Made by a program: the position numbers and the translations under genes
The notes under the pieces: generated by a model
What the model saw: only the letters and a program-made list of their open reading frames with translations
Database searches by the model: none
Told to the model about the DNA's origin: nothing
Source: Oligoflexia bacterium
Lineage (GTDB): Bacteria; Bdellovibrionota; UBA1018; CAIPTA01
Reading direction: 5' to 3'
Assembly (NCBI GenBank): GCA_023954355.1
Contig: JAMLID010000007.1
Coordinates: forward strand, 1 to 64,000
Length of the DNA stretch: 64,000 bases
Shown: piece after piece, positions 25,044 through 34,073 of the stretch
How the letters are laid out: the number at the start of each line of letters is the position of its first letter
Position numbering within the stretch: the stretch's first letter is position 1

Positions 25044-26255
25044 TCAAATGATTACAATTTTTTTTACTATTTCATTTTTTAAAATCTGAAAGGTTCTTTG
25101 CTGCCTAACTGACAAACAAAACGCAAAAAAGATACTTCCTAAAAAAAATGTGTAAGGGTTCATCCAAATGAACTGAAAAAACATTTCCGAAAAATAAAAT
25201 CCTATCAAAAATAAAATAGATGAAGAAAAGATAGAAAATGCACTAGCGATAAGAACGACAACCGCAACTAAATATATTGGCGCAAAAAGCACCCCATCTT
25301 CAATAAGAAATCTTAAAAACTCGTTATGTGGATTATCGGGGCTGTTTTGCTCGCTAATTGCAATACCCCCTCTTAAATAAGGAACATACGCAAATTCATA
25401 GCGAAATGGTCCAAGCCCCATGGGAAAGTCACGAATCATTGGTAAAGATCTTGACCATAAGTCTTCACGCCAATCGATCATAGATCCTTTTGAAAAGGGC
25501 AATTTTTCTAAAAGCACAGAATCTATTTTTTTCTGATAAAAAACACCTAGGCCTGCAACCAGTAAACCCAAACCGATGAATCCAAAAAAGAATTCTTTCT
25601 TCTTTAGCCTATATAAATATCCAAGAGCATAAGCAAATACGCCTATAGAAATAGAGATATAAATAGATCTTGACTGCAGAAAATACAAATACACAATGGA
25701 TGCCACAAGAATTATTATTAAATAAATTTTTCTTTTCCCTGTGTTCGACAGCCAAGCCAAAACACCAAGCATTGCCACCAAAGATTGAGCCGCATTATTA
25801 GAAAATCCAAAAATAGATCCGATGTTTTTTTGCTGTAGCTCTTGATAAGAAAATACTTGAGTAACTTGATACAATCCAATTGTAACTAAGCAAAATATAG
25901 ACAATGCAATCGACCAATAAAAATCTTTAAGCTGTAGTTTTTTTTCTTTTAAGCACGCAAAGGCATAAAGAAGTATTATAAAAAAACTTAGACGATCACA
26001 AAATACAAAAAGATTCGATTTAAGTACTGCTTGTCCCATAGCAAATAAAGCTACTAAACCAAAAAGCGCAGACTCCCACTTTTTGCATTTTGGGAAAGGC
26101 ATTCCCATTGCTGTCCATCGAACAAAACACACAGTGGCCAGCAAATGAATTAGACTCCATTTTCCCCAATTAAATGGGTACCAAAGCCAAGGTACATAAA
26201 ATATAGAAACCAAAAATAAACCTAACGGTAAAATAAATTTGTCTATAGATTTCAT
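25044..26255 (-). CDS. O-antigen ligase / Wzy-like membrane protein
   Basis: The 403-aa protein has about ten to twelve membrane helices and a large loop containing PMGLGPFRYEF and NSPDNPHNEFLRFLIEDG. This is the conserved region of the O-antigen ligase superfamily (Wzy_C / WaaL). Members polymerise or ligate glycans on undecaprenyl carriers at the outer face of the inner membrane. The exact substrate cannot be read. It overlaps the sirtuin gene in ATGA and is followed by a TPR-like gene. Confidence 0.8.
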   Translation of the reverse strand: MKSIDKFILPLGLFLVSIFYVPWLWYPFNWGKWSLIHLLATVCFVRWTAMGMPFPKCKKWESALFGLVALFAMGQAVLKSNLFVFCDRLSFFIILLYAFACLKEKKLQLKDFYWSIALSIFCLVTIGLYQVTQVFSYQELQQKNIGSIFGFSNNAAQSLVAMLGVLAWLSNTGKRKIYLIIILVASIVYLYFLQSRSIYISISIGVFAYALGYLYRLKKKEFFFGFIGLGLLVAGLGVFYQKKIDSVLLEKLPFSKGSMIDWREDLWSRSLPMIRDFPMGLGPFRYEFAYVPYLRGGIAISEQNSPDNPHNEFLRFLIEDGVLFAPIYLVAVVVLIASAFSIFSSSILFLIGFYFSEMFFQFIWMNPYTFFLGSIFFAFCLSVRQQRTFQILKNEIVKKIVII

Positions 26256-26953
26256 TTGTAACCCTCAATGACCTCATTCAGTGTCTTAGGAACTATTTCT
26301 GAGGCTTTTCCAAATCTCGTCTCAGAAAAAAAAGAAGAGATTTCTGTTCTACATAAATTTAACTCAATAGAGCGAGCTTTAGGGTTTAGCATTTGTATAA
26401 AGCCTGCCGCAGGATAGACGCTCCCTGATGTACCAATACTGATAAACAGATCTGTTGTTTGTAAAAACTCATCACACTCATCCAAAAAATAGGGAACTTC
26501 GCCAAACCAAACTATATCAGGTCGCATTGATCCCTTTTTTTTATACTTCTCGCACTCTGTGCTTAGTGACAAATCTTCTTCATAGTAAATTTGAAATTTA
26601 CAGCTAGTACATAATGCCTGCCTTAACTGACCATGCATATGAAGAACATTACATGAGCCTGCTCGCTCGTGTAAATCGTCAACATTTTGTGTAACTAAAA
26701 GAAATTTACCAGAAAATATTTTTTGAAAGTTTGCCAGTGCATAATGAGCTTTATTTGGGATTACACTTTTTAGCTGCCTTCTACGCAAATTGTAAAATTG
26801 ATGAACAAGCTCTGGGTTACGCATGAAACCCTCAGGGCTAGCTACATCTTCGATTGAATGATTCTCCCAAAGACCACTTTGGTCCCTAAAAGTAGAAATA
26901 CCCGACTCTTGAGAAATCCCCGCGCCACATAAAACAAATATATTGGCTCCCAT
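26252..26953 (-). CDS. cobB: NAD-dependent protein deacylase (sirtuin, CobB-like)
   Basis: The 233-aa protein has the sirtuin motifs LCGAGISQESGISTFRD, TQNVDDLHERAG, the catalytic His in LHMHGQL, RPDIVWFGEVP and IGTSGSVYPAAGF. FYNLRRR contains the Tyr and Arg that mark desuccinylase/demalonylase activity in class III sirtuins. The zinc site seems incomplete: ALCTSC provides two Cys, but the second pair reads CEKY, with one Cys. It removes acyl groups from lysines in the cytoplasm. It is first in an operon with the O-antigen-ligase-like gene; that link is unexplained. Confidence 0.9.
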   Translation of the reverse strand: MGANIFVLCGAGISQESGISTFRDQSGLWENHSIEDVASPEGFMRNPELVHQFYNLRRRQLKSVIPNKAHYALANFQKIFSGKFLLVTQNVDDLHERAGSCNVLHMHGQLRQALCTSCKFQIYYEEDLSLSTECEKYKKKGSMRPDIVWFGEVPYFLDECDEFLQTTDLFISIGTSGSVYPAAGFIQMLNPKARSIELNLCRTEISSFFSETRFGKASEIVPKTLNEVIEGYK

Positions 26954-27072
26954 AGGATTATTTTGACGTAATCTATCTTATTTTCCTAGTCTACGTATTG
27001 AATTCATCGAATCTCGTTTTAATGGCTGATTTTTCAATTTATCCTAGTGAAATCACCGAAAAAAACTTTTCA

Positions 27073-27099
27073 TTGACAGCTCAGTGTATTAAATAAATT
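27073..27099 (+). promoter_or_regulatory. Possible sigma-70 promoter of the polyamine genes
   Basis: A perfect TTGACA (27073-27078) lies 15 bases before TAAATT (27094-27099), a 4-of-6 match to TATAAT. The short spacer lowers confidence. The 175-bp gap to the sirtuin gene holds no other feature apart from a run of seven G at 27117-27123 that acts as the ribosome site of the next gene. Confidence 0.3.
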
Positions 27100-27128
27100 C
27101 TCTTACAAATTTTCTAGGGGGGGTGTGA

Positions 27129-28412
27129 ATGGATTCTTTAGGACGACATATTTTGGTAGAATTCAACGGTTGCACACCGGACATTCTCAATGATGTAGAA
27201 AAAATTGAAAAATCCATGGTTGATGCTGCGCGAAAAGCAGGAGCCACAGTTATTCAATCGACTTTCCACCATTTTTCTCCCTTTGGAGTCTCGGGCGTAG
27301 TTGTCATCCAAGAAAGTCATTTAGCCATTCATACATGGCCAGAGTATCAATATGCTGCAGTAGATCTTTTTACTTGCGGCGATACTGTTGACCCATGGAT
27401 TTCTTTTGATCATTTAAAAGAGGCTTTTGAGGCAAAAAACCACTCTGCCTTAGAAATGTATCGAGGTGCTCTATCGCTATTAAAGCGCGTTGATTTTAAT
27501 GCAGACCATAATCGCAAACAACTAGAAGAAGCTCTTGTTGCACCAAAGTTTCAGAGAAATCTCTGGTTTACAGACAAAGACGAAAACCAAGCATTTTCTC
27601 TTCGCCATAGCGGAAACATACTTTTCAATGAAACTTCTCCTTTTCAACAAGTTAGAGTTTTAGAGAGCCATTCTCATGGAAAATTTCTAGCCATAAACAA
27701 TATGGTTATGTGCACAGAAAGAGATGAGCAGCACTATCATGAAATGATCGTTCACCCTGCCTTATTATGTCATAAAGCACCAAAGCGTGCGCTTGTGATT
27801 GGCGGCGGAGATGGCGGCACCATTCGTGAAATTTTTAAGCATAAGTCTATAGAGCAAGTTGTTATGGTAGAAATTGATGAAACCGTAGTCAACGCCTCTA
27901 AAGCTCATCTACCAACTTTAAGTAAAGAGTTTTCGAATCCGAAACTAGAATTAAAAATTGCTGATGGTATTGAGTATGTAAAAAAAGCAAAACCAGACTC
28001 TTTTGACATTGTAATTGTAGATGGTTCAGACCCAGTTGGGCCGGCAGAAGGACTATTCACCCATTCTTTTTATCAAGACTGTGCAAGAATTTTAAGTAAA
28101 GATGGGGTCTTAATTACTCAGGGTGAATCTCCCCTATTCCATGAAAATGCATTTATTGAACTCAATCACTGCCTTAAAGACATTTTTGGAAAAGAAAGCG
28201 TGCACACGCTTCTTTTTTACGCCCCTACATATCCAACAGGAATGTGGAGCCTACAAATGGCCACAAAAGCACAAATGAAGCCTGAAAAAGATTTTGCTAA
28301 AGATCGAGCTAAAGATTTATTAAAATCAAATTCGTTGAAATACTATAACGAAGGTATTCATGCGGCTGCGTTCCAGCTGCCAAACTTTGTAAAAGAAATG
28401 TTAGAAGGGTAA
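27129..28412 (+). CDS. speD-speE: Fused S-adenosylmethionine decarboxylase and spermidine synthase (SpeD-SpeE)
   Basis: The 427-aa bifunctional protein makes spermidine. Residues 1 to about 125 are a prokaryotic AdoMet decarboxylase: E62-S63 is the self-cleavage site that forms the pyruvoyl group, and H68 (HLAIHTWPE) and C83 (DLFTCG) are catalytic. From about 150 on is a spermidine synthase with GGGDGG (225-230) for decarboxylated AdoMet and [11 protein letters not shown] from D298. The two enzymes are usually separate. Self-cleavage would leave a pyruvoyl alpha chain joined to SpeE, channelling the aminopropyl donor. G7 precedes the ATG. It is 4 bp from the ureohydrolase gene. Confidence 0.93.
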   Translation: MDSLGRHILVEFNGCTPDILNDVEKIEKSMVDAARKAGATVIQSTFHHFSPFGVSGVVVIQESHLAIHTWPEYQYAAVDLFTCGDTVDPWISFDHLKEAFEAKNHSALEMYRGALSLLKRVDFNADHNRKQLEEALVAPKFQRNLWFTDKDENQAFSLRHSGNILFNETSPFQQVRVLESHSHGKFLAINNMVMCTERDEQHYHEMIVHPALLCHKAPKRALVIGGGDGGTIREIFKHKSIEQVVMVEIDETVVNASKAHLPTLSKEFSNPKLELKIADGIEYVKKAKPDSFDIVIVDGSDPVGPAEGLFTHSFYQDCARILSKDGVLITQGESPLFHENAFIELNHCLKDIFGKESVHTLLFYAPTYPTGMWSLQMATKAQMKPEKDFAKDRAKDLLKSNSLKYYNEGIHAAAFQLPNFVKEMLEG

Positions 28413-28416
28413 CTTT

Positions 28417-29433
28417 ATGTCTTTTGACCCATCTAGTGTAGCAATTCGAAATGGAAACTTTTACGGACTTCCTTACAGCCTTGAAGAATCTGATATTGCT
28501 ATACTATGTGTACCATGGGACGTAACGACGTCTTATAGAGATGGCACGCGCTATGGTCCACAGGCAGTTTTAGAAGCTAGTTATCAATTAGATTATAGTA
28601 GCCCGCTCATAGACAATGCTTGGAAAACAAAAATTGGAACAGTCGCATTGAATAGTCAATGGCTTGAAAATGCAGAAAAAAACCGCAAGCTTGCAAAAAA
28701 AATTATAGATGATTTAGAAAACGATAAAGAGCCTGTTCTTTCTGAAATAGAAACCATTAATCGCTCAGGTGAAGAGTTTCATCAAGAAGTAGAACGAGTC
28801 ACCCACGAACTTATAAAAAGAAAAAAGAAAGTACTCACTCTTGGTGGAGACCACAGCATAAGCCTAGGCCCTATTCGAGCTCATGCTAAAGAAGGTACTT
28901 TTTCTGTACTACATATTGATGCACATGCAGACTTAAGAGTAGCCTACGAAGGCTTTACTCATTCACATGCGTCTATCATGAACCATGTGAAAGATATTCC
29001 AGAAGTAGATAAATTAGTGCAGATAGGCATCCGAGACCTTTGCCCTGAAGAAAAAGAAGAAATTTTAAAAAACTCTAAAATAAAAACATTCTTTGACTGG
29101 GACTTATACCGAGCCGCACACAAAGGAGAGAGCTGGGATTCTGTTTGTGAGCAAATTCTTTCTCACCTAGGACCTAAAGTATATCTTTCATTTGACATTG
29201 ATGGACTTGATCCAAAATATTGCCCTAATACAGGAACTCCAGTACCTGGAGGTATTCAGCTTGATCAATTTTTCTATTTATTAGAAAAACTGATTTCTGC
29301 GAAGAAACAATTAATTGGTGCAGATCTAGTTGAAGTTGCCCCTTCTCAAGATGAAAACGAATGGGACGCAAACGTTGGTGCCAGAACTCTTTTCCAAATT
29401 GCTCAAACGATTGAGGCTACGAAAAACTTTTAG
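28417..29433 (+). CDS. speB: Agmatinase-family ureohydrolase
   Basis: The 338-aa manganese enzyme has the ureohydrolase motifs LTLGGDHSISLG, HIDAHADLR with FTHSHASIMN, and SFDIDGLDP. The metal-binding His and Asp residues are all in place. Family members split urea from agmatine, or from aminopropylagmatine in bacteria that aminopropylate first. Co-transcription with SpeD-SpeE fits either route; no arginine decarboxylase is in the window. The end converges on the RlmM-like gene with 17 bp of overlap. Confidence 0.88.
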   Translation: MSFDPSSVAIRNGNFYGLPYSLEESDIAILCVPWDVTTSYRDGTRYGPQAVLEASYQLDYSSPLIDNAWKTKIGTVALNSQWLENAEKNRKLAKKIIDDLENDKEPVLSEIETINRSGEEFHQEVERVTHELIKRKKKVLTLGGDHSISLGPIRAHAKEGTFSVLHIDAHADLRVAYEGFTHSHASIMNHVKDIPEVDKLVQIGIRDLCPEEKEEILKNSKIKTFFDWDLYRAAHKGESWDSVCEQILSHLGPKVYLSFDIDGLDPKYCPNTGTPVPGGIQLDQFFYLLEKLISAKKQLIGADLVEVAPSQDENEWDANVGARTLFQIAQTIEATKNF

Positions 29434-30343
29434 CCGACCAATACCAGCTAAGCTCATGTTTATTTGAGTATAAATGTCTAATCATGCCAAACTTAGCAAA
29501 TTTATCTAAAATGGCAAAATCACATTCACCCTTAAGTTTAATCGTGCAAAGCATTTCTTTCACTAGTCCACTTTCTTGCCATAGACGAACAAAGTCTAAA
29601 AGTTTTTCTGGATAACAGATTAAATCGCTAAAAAGTATATCTATTTCGCCAACGACATCAGGTGTAAACTTAAACGCATCACCCTTACGAAAATCTAAAA
29701 ATTTGTATTTTTTAAATTCTACCCCTAACTCAGCACGATCTACAGCAATCACATTTGCTCCCAAGCCTAATAGAGCCTTAGTCCATCCACCTGGATACGC
29801 ACCTAATTCTAATATTTTTTTCTCCTTGATCTCGGCTATTTCAAAAACCTGTACTGCCTCATATAATTTATTTCTAGCTGTTGAAGGCGAGCGCTCATCT
29901 TCTACAGAAAAAAATCTGCCTAACGGATCAATACGGTTATAATTTTTCGTAAACAAAAGCTCTTCTTTACTCACTAAAGTATAGACACCTAAACTAGGCA
30001 GTTTTTCGTTCATTGCTCGAAATTTAAATTTTGATAACTGATCGTGAATGAGATTACCCCTACCATTTTCATTTAACGAATAGTACTCCCATATTTTTGC
30101 TTCATTTTTTAAGAGTTTTGCAGCATTTCCGATAGATTCAATTTTTCGTTTTTGGACATCACTCCATTCTACCTGACTCCAAAAAAGACTTTTTCTATCC
30201 CCTTCAAATAAATAAAAAGACTCAAAACGAAGAACGGGTTTCAATGATCTATATTCTAATTCTCTTATAAATTCTTTTTCATATCCAATTGCAGGTATGG
30301 CAGCCCATAAGTTCATATATATAAAGTATGATTGATAGACCAT
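29417..30343 (-). CDS. rlmM: RlmM-like rRNA 2'-O-ribose methyltransferase
   Basis: The 308-aa protein ends in an FtsJ/RrmJ-type methyltransferase domain: RSPSTARNKLYEA, LELGAYPGGWTKALLGLGA, IAVDRAE, ILFSDLICYPEK, CTIKLKGE and SNKHELSWYW. The order and the SNKHEL ending resemble RlmM, which methylates C2498 of 23S rRNA; E. coli RlmM is 366 aa. The start could be 30343 or 30316 (MNLWAAIP); neither has a clear ribosome site. Confidence 0.72.
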   Translation of the reverse strand: MVYQSYFIYMNLWAAIPAIGYEKEFIRELEYRSLKPVLRFESFYLFEGDRKSLFWSQVEWSDVQKRKIESIGNAAKLLKNEAKIWEYYSLNENGRGNLIHDQLSKFKFRAMNEKLPSLGVYTLVSKEELLFTKNYNRIDPLGRFFSVEDERSPSTARNKLYEAVQVFEIAEIKEKKILELGAYPGGWTKALLGLGANVIAVDRAELGVEFKKYKFLDFRKGDAFKFTPDVVGEIDILFSDLICYPEKLLDFVRLWQESGLVKEMLCTIKLKGECDFAILDKFAKFGMIRHLYSNKHELSWYWSAKSFS

Positions 30344-30394
30344 ACCTACAAGTAAGAAATTGACCTATACGTAAATCTTAGAGAAGATCGTAAC

Positions 30395-31180
30395 ATGCAA
30401 ATTGAATCTTTAGCCATCTACCCAGTAAAAAGCTGTCAAGGAATCATACAAGACCTATTTGCCTTCACAAGTGAAGGTTTTTTGTTTGACCGACAGTGGA
30501 TGTTTGTAGACGAAAGTAATAATTTTATTTCACAAAGACAAATGCCAAGCTTAGCAACTATTCAGACCAAGCTTACCTCTGACCATTTAGAATTAATTGC
30601 AAAATCAGGTGATCGAATCCAAATTAGTTTAACTCCTAGCAATTCTCAAAAAAATGTCACTGTTTGGAATCAGACGGTTTCAGCAGTAGCAGAACTAAAT
30701 GCCTCTAAGTGGATAGAAAAAAATATTGGTACGGGAATCACTTTAGTTAGAAAAAATGGTGAACGTATGAAAGATAATCCAACAAAAAGATTCATTAGTT
30801 TTGCTGATTCATATCCATTTTTGCTATGCAACTTAGCAAGCCTTGAAAAATTAAATGAAAAAATGAATCCCATCATTCCCATGAATCGCTTTCGAGCAAA
30901 TATTATTGTGAAATCGAATTCTGCCTACGAAGAAGATTACTGGAACACAATTCAAATTGGTGGCACCAAACTCATAAGAGGCAAAGCATGTACTCGCTGT
31001 ATCATTACTACTACCGACCAAAATACGGGAAAAAGAAATGGGCAAGAGCCATTATTAACTTTAGGAAAAACCCGTAAAATAGAAAAAGGCGTTGCTTTTG
31101 GGCAATACTTTCAGCCCTTAGAATCTCAGGGAAAAATTTCTGTTGGCGATCAAATCACCATTCACGATCTTCAAAAATAA
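30395..31180 (+). CDS. MOSC-domain protein (YcbX-like)
   Basis: The 261-aa protein has an N-terminal MOSC beta-barrel (IESLAIYPVKSCQGI, GFLFDRQWMFVD, FISQRQMPSLA) and a MOSC domain with NRFRANIIV and the conserved Cys in CTRCIITTTDQNTG. Relatives handle molybdenum-cofactor-bound sulfur and reduce N-hydroxylated bases such as hydroxylaminopurine. There are no molybdenum genes nearby. The coding end overlaps mtnA by 26 bp, converging. Confidence 0.87.
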   Translation: MQIESLAIYPVKSCQGIIQDLFAFTSEGFLFDRQWMFVDESNNFISQRQMPSLATIQTKLTSDHLELIAKSGDRIQISLTPSNSQKNVTVWNQTVSAVAELNASKWIEKNIGTGITLVRKNGERMKDNPTKRFISFADSYPFLLCNLASLEKLNEKMNPIIPMNRFRANIIVKSNSAYEEDYWNTIQIGGTKLIRGKACTRCIITTTDQNTGKRNGQEPLLTLGKTRKIEKGVAFGQYFQPLESQGKISVGDQITIHDLQK

Positions 31181-32102
31181 TTTTCGTAATTAACTGCTTT
31201 GGAGTCACATCAAAAGCAGGATTCCATACTTTCGCATCTGTAGGAGACTTCCCCGCACGGACCTCATCCGCAGATCTTTCTTCGATACAAATTTTATCAC
31301 CGCTCAGGCAATTTGGATCATATGTGGTTGATGGTGCTACAATATAAAAAGGTATATTATGATGTTTGGCATTTACTGAAAGGCCATAGGTACCAATTTT
31401 ATTTGCAGAATCCCCATTCACAGCCACTCGATCAGCACCCACAAAAATTTTCTGTATTTTCTTTTCTCTCATCAATACTGCAGCCATATTGTCACAAATC
31501 AATGTGTAAGGAATCCCTAATTTTTTAAGCTCCCAACTGGTAAGTCTGGCCCCTTGTAAGAGTGGTCTGGTTTCATCTACATAAACATGAATTTTTTTAC
31601 CACTCTCCCATGCATGACGAATTACTCCTAAAGCAGTACCAATGCCTACTGTGGCCAGCCCACCAGTATTACAATGAGTAAGAATTCCATCATTATCATT
31701 GATAAGTTTGTTGCCTCTTTCTGCCATCTGCAGGCAAAGCCTAACATCTTCTTTGTATATCTCTTCAGCCTCCTTAACTAAGCCATCAACACCTTGTTGT
31801 TTCCATCGCAACAGTACTCGATCAAGGGCATTCATAAGATTAACAGCTGTTGGGCGTGAGCTTCTAAGCTTTTGTTCCCATTCTTCTATAGAAAAACTTT
31901 TATCTTTTGAAAAATAGGCCAAAGTAAGTGCAGCTGAAACTCCGATAAGAGGTGCCCCTCTCACGGCTAAAGTAGATATAGCATCTACCATATCTTGAGG
32001 TTTTATAATTTCTAACCACTCTTCTTCATGAGGCAATTGTCTTTGGTCTAAAATAAAGAACCGCTCACCGTAACGTAAAGAAAGACTTTCGAATTTGCTC
32101 AT
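31155..32102 (-). CDS. mtnA: S-methyl-5-thioribose-1-phosphate isomerase
   Basis: The 315-aa protein matches MtnA. It has TLAVRGAPLIGVSAA, the catalytic Cys in LTHCNTGGLATVG, DETRPLLQGARLT and the catalytic Asp in VGADRVAVNGDSANKIGTY. It converts methylthioribose-1-phosphate to the ribulose form. It is the last of four chained genes that together take apart methylthioadenosine. The start overlaps the aldolase stop (ATGA). Confidence 0.95.
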   Translation of the reverse strand: MSKFESLSLRYGERFFILDQRQLPHEEEWLEIIKPQDMVDAISTLAVRGAPLIGVSAALTLAYFSKDKSFSIEEWEQKLRSSRPTAVNLMNALDRVLLRWKQQGVDGLVKEAEEIYKEDVRLCLQMAERGNKLINDNDGILTHCNTGGLATVGIGTALGVIRHAWESGKKIHVYVDETRPLLQGARLTSWELKKLGIPYTLICDNMAAVLMREKKIQKIFVGADRVAVNGDSANKIGTYGLSVNAKHHNIPFYIVAPSTTYDPNCLSGDKICIEERSADEVRAGKSPTDAKVWNPAFDVTPKQLITKIIFEDREW

Positions 32103-32746
32103 AAGGTACGATCCCCTAATTGAACTCTCATTCTCTTTAACTCGTCTATCTCAGCCTGAGGTAGTGAAGTGATTCCACCCATAAGAATGGCAGATTTTAA
32201 AATTTGCGAAACATGCTCAAGGCGCTCCATACCATTATATGCCTCTTCGAGGCTTTCTCCCCAAGAAATAGCTCCGTGTCTAGCCATAACGATCACTCTA
32301 TTTTTTGGTAAGTATGGCCTTAGTACGCTTCCCATTTGCTCTGTTCCGGGCCTAGCGTATTCAGCAATAGGAATCGAGCCCAAGGCTAAAATCAATTCCG
32401 ATAAAGCACCCACTGGGTATTCTTTCCACTCGGGCCTTGCTACCGTTAAAGCTATAGCTGTTGGCGGATGAGCATGCACTACAACTTTCGCTTTATCACA
32501 TGCTTTAAAAACAGCTAAATGCATTAATAGCTCTGAAGACGGCTTTCCTTTTTTCACAGCACCATTATCGTCTACCAAAGCAAAATCTTCTTTCTTAAGG
32601 TGTGCCTTATTGATTCCAGTAGGAGTAATATAAATTTCTGAACTCGAATGCCTATAGCTTACATTCCCATCAGCAGAAGCTAATAGATTTTTTGCATTTA
32701 GTTTTTTACAACAATCAATAATTTGCTCAAAAATAAATTCATTCAC
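32099..32746 (-). CDS. Class II aldolase, probable methylthioribulose-1-phosphate aldolase
   Basis: The 215-aa class II aldolase/adducin protein has ASADGNVSYR, YITPTG, PSSELLMHLAVF, the zinc ligands in VVHAHPPTAIA and a third His in ARHGAISWG. Family members include fuculose-phosphate aldolase and MtnB dehydratase. Lying directly before mtnA and after the MTA phosphorylase-type gene, it most likely cleaves methylthioribulose-1-phosphate to DHAP and methylthioacetaldehyde, as in the DHAP shunt. MtnB is the alternative, but no MtnC, MtnD or MtnX is seen. It overlaps its upstream neighbour by 8 bp. Confidence 0.83.
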   Translation of the reverse strand: MNEFIFEQIIDCCKKLNAKNLLASADGNVSYRHSSSEIYITPTGINKAHLKKEDFALVDDNGAVKKGKPSSELLMHLAVFKACDKAKVVVHAHPPTAIALTVARPEWKEYPVGALSELILALGSIPIAEYARPGTEQMGSVLRPYLPKNRVIVMARHGAISWGESLEEAYNGMERLEHVSQILKSAILMGGITSLPQAEIDELKRMRVQLGDRTL

Positions 32747-34073
32747 CTTTGATCGTCCTTAATTGTTTTTCTATTTTTTTCTGCCATTTTTGTGCGTTCG
32801 AAAAAACTTGATTTTGATTTAATGATAGAACTTTTTTATTTTTCATTAAAATTTTTCCATCACAAATTGTTGTATCCACCTCTAAACCTTGAGCAGAATA
32901 TACTAAATGACTAAAAATATTATTGACCGGTTGCAAATGAGGAAAAGACAGATCCAATAAAATCATGTCTGCAAGCATTCCCTCTTCAATAGTACCTAAA
33001 TCACTATATCCTAAGTTTCTAGCCCCCTCTACTGTTGCCATTCGTACGGCTTCATAGGCACCAAAAGAACTTTCTTTTTTCTGTGATAATTTTTGTACTT
33101 TCGTGCCAATATCCATGGCACCAAGAACACTTAAATCATTATTACTGGCAGTCCCGTCGGTACCAAACATTGTAGAAATTCCCTTTTCTCTATATTCAGA
33201 TATGGGAGCCATCCCGGACGCAAGCTTCAAGTTCGAATCTGGGTTATGCACAACAACGGCTTTTGTTTTGGTAAAAATCTTTTGGTCTTCTTCATTCAAA
33301 TGCACACAATGAGCACATATTGTTTTATCTGATAAAATTCCTAGCTCGTATAATCTTTGCGGTGGAGTTTTTTTGTATTGATTTAGCGAATCATCAACTT
33401 CTTTTTTTGTTTCACTAACATGAATATGAATAGGCAGTTTATGTAACTTAGCAAAATCACGAATCTTAACCAATAAATCATCAGAGCAGCTATAAGGTGC
33501 ATGAGGTCCAAGACCAACGCGAATGCGAGAGTGGTCTTGATATTTTTTTAAAGCTTTCTCTACTACTGCGAATTTATCTCTTCCCAAATCTTTATCCTCT
33601 GGTAGTGGAAAATCAGCAAATGTTTGCGAAATAATAGCTCGAAGACCACTCTTGTCTATAGATTTTGCGGTTTCTTCTAGGTAAAAATACATTTCATTTA
33701 CAGTTGTTACTCCAAAACGAATACTTTCTAGCGCAGCTAGATCTGTTCCGGCCTTAATGAAACCTTTATCTACAATCTTTTGCTCTAAAGGTAGAATTCG
33801 TTCAAATAGCCATACATGAAAAGGAACATCATCTTCTAAACCTCGAAAAAGTGTCATAGGCAAATGTACATGCCCATTTACTAAACCAGGCATACAAAGC
33901 ATGTTTTTTCCAAATATAAACTTTTTACATTTAGTTTTTAACTGCGGTTTGTATGGCTGAACGGTGGCAATTCGATTTTTTTTAATCCCGATAAAAAACT
34001 TTTCTTTTACCTTCGATGAATTCATCGGAATTAAAAAATCAGCATATATTCCTATATCGAACTTTTCACTCAC
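32739..34073 (-). CDS. mtaD: Methylthioadenosine / S-adenosylhomocysteine deaminase
   Basis: The 444-aa amidohydrolase has the metal motif PGLVNGHVHLPMTLFRGL, then GPHAPYSCSD, HIHVSETKKE, CAHCVHL, NPDSNLKLASGMAPI and GTDGTASNNDLS. These are the hallmarks of MTA/SAH deaminases. It would turn methylthioadenosine into methylthioinosine. It is the second gene of the MTA salvage operon (4-bp overlap with the phosphorylase, 8-bp overlap with the aldolase). The next gene product has the 6-oxopurine-selective Asn, which agrees with a deaminated substrate. Confidence 0.9.
   Translation of the reverse strand: MSEKFDIGIYADFLIPMNSSKVKEKFFIGIKKNRIATVQPYKPQLKTKCKKFIFGKNMLCMPGLVNGHVHLPMTLFRGLEDDVPFHVWLFERILPLEQKIVDKGFIKAGTDLAALESIRFGVTTVNEMYFYLEETAKSIDKSGLRAIISQTFADFPLPEDKDLGRDKFAVVEKALKKYQDHSRIRVGLGPHAPYSCSDDLLVKIRDFAKLHKLPIHIHVSETKKEVDDSLNQYKKTPPQRLYELGILSDKTICAHCVHLNEEDQKIFTKTKAVVVHNPDSNLKLASGMAPISEYREKGISTMFGTDGTASNNDLSVLGAMDIGTKVQKLSQKKESSFGAYEAVRMATVEGARNLGYSDLGTIEEGMLADMILLDLSFPHLQPVNNIFSHLVYSAQGLEVDTTICDGKILMKNKKVLSLNQNQVFSNAQKWQKKIEKQLRTIKGE

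Noticed and set aside
26954-27128. Riboswitch before speD-speE
   Set aside because: The 175-bp gap has no SAM or other known aptamer core that I can recognise, and no terminator-antiterminator pair.
32169-32471. Plus-strand frame opposite the class II aldolase
   Set aside because: It is a shadow of the aldolase gene, whose zinc ligands are clear.
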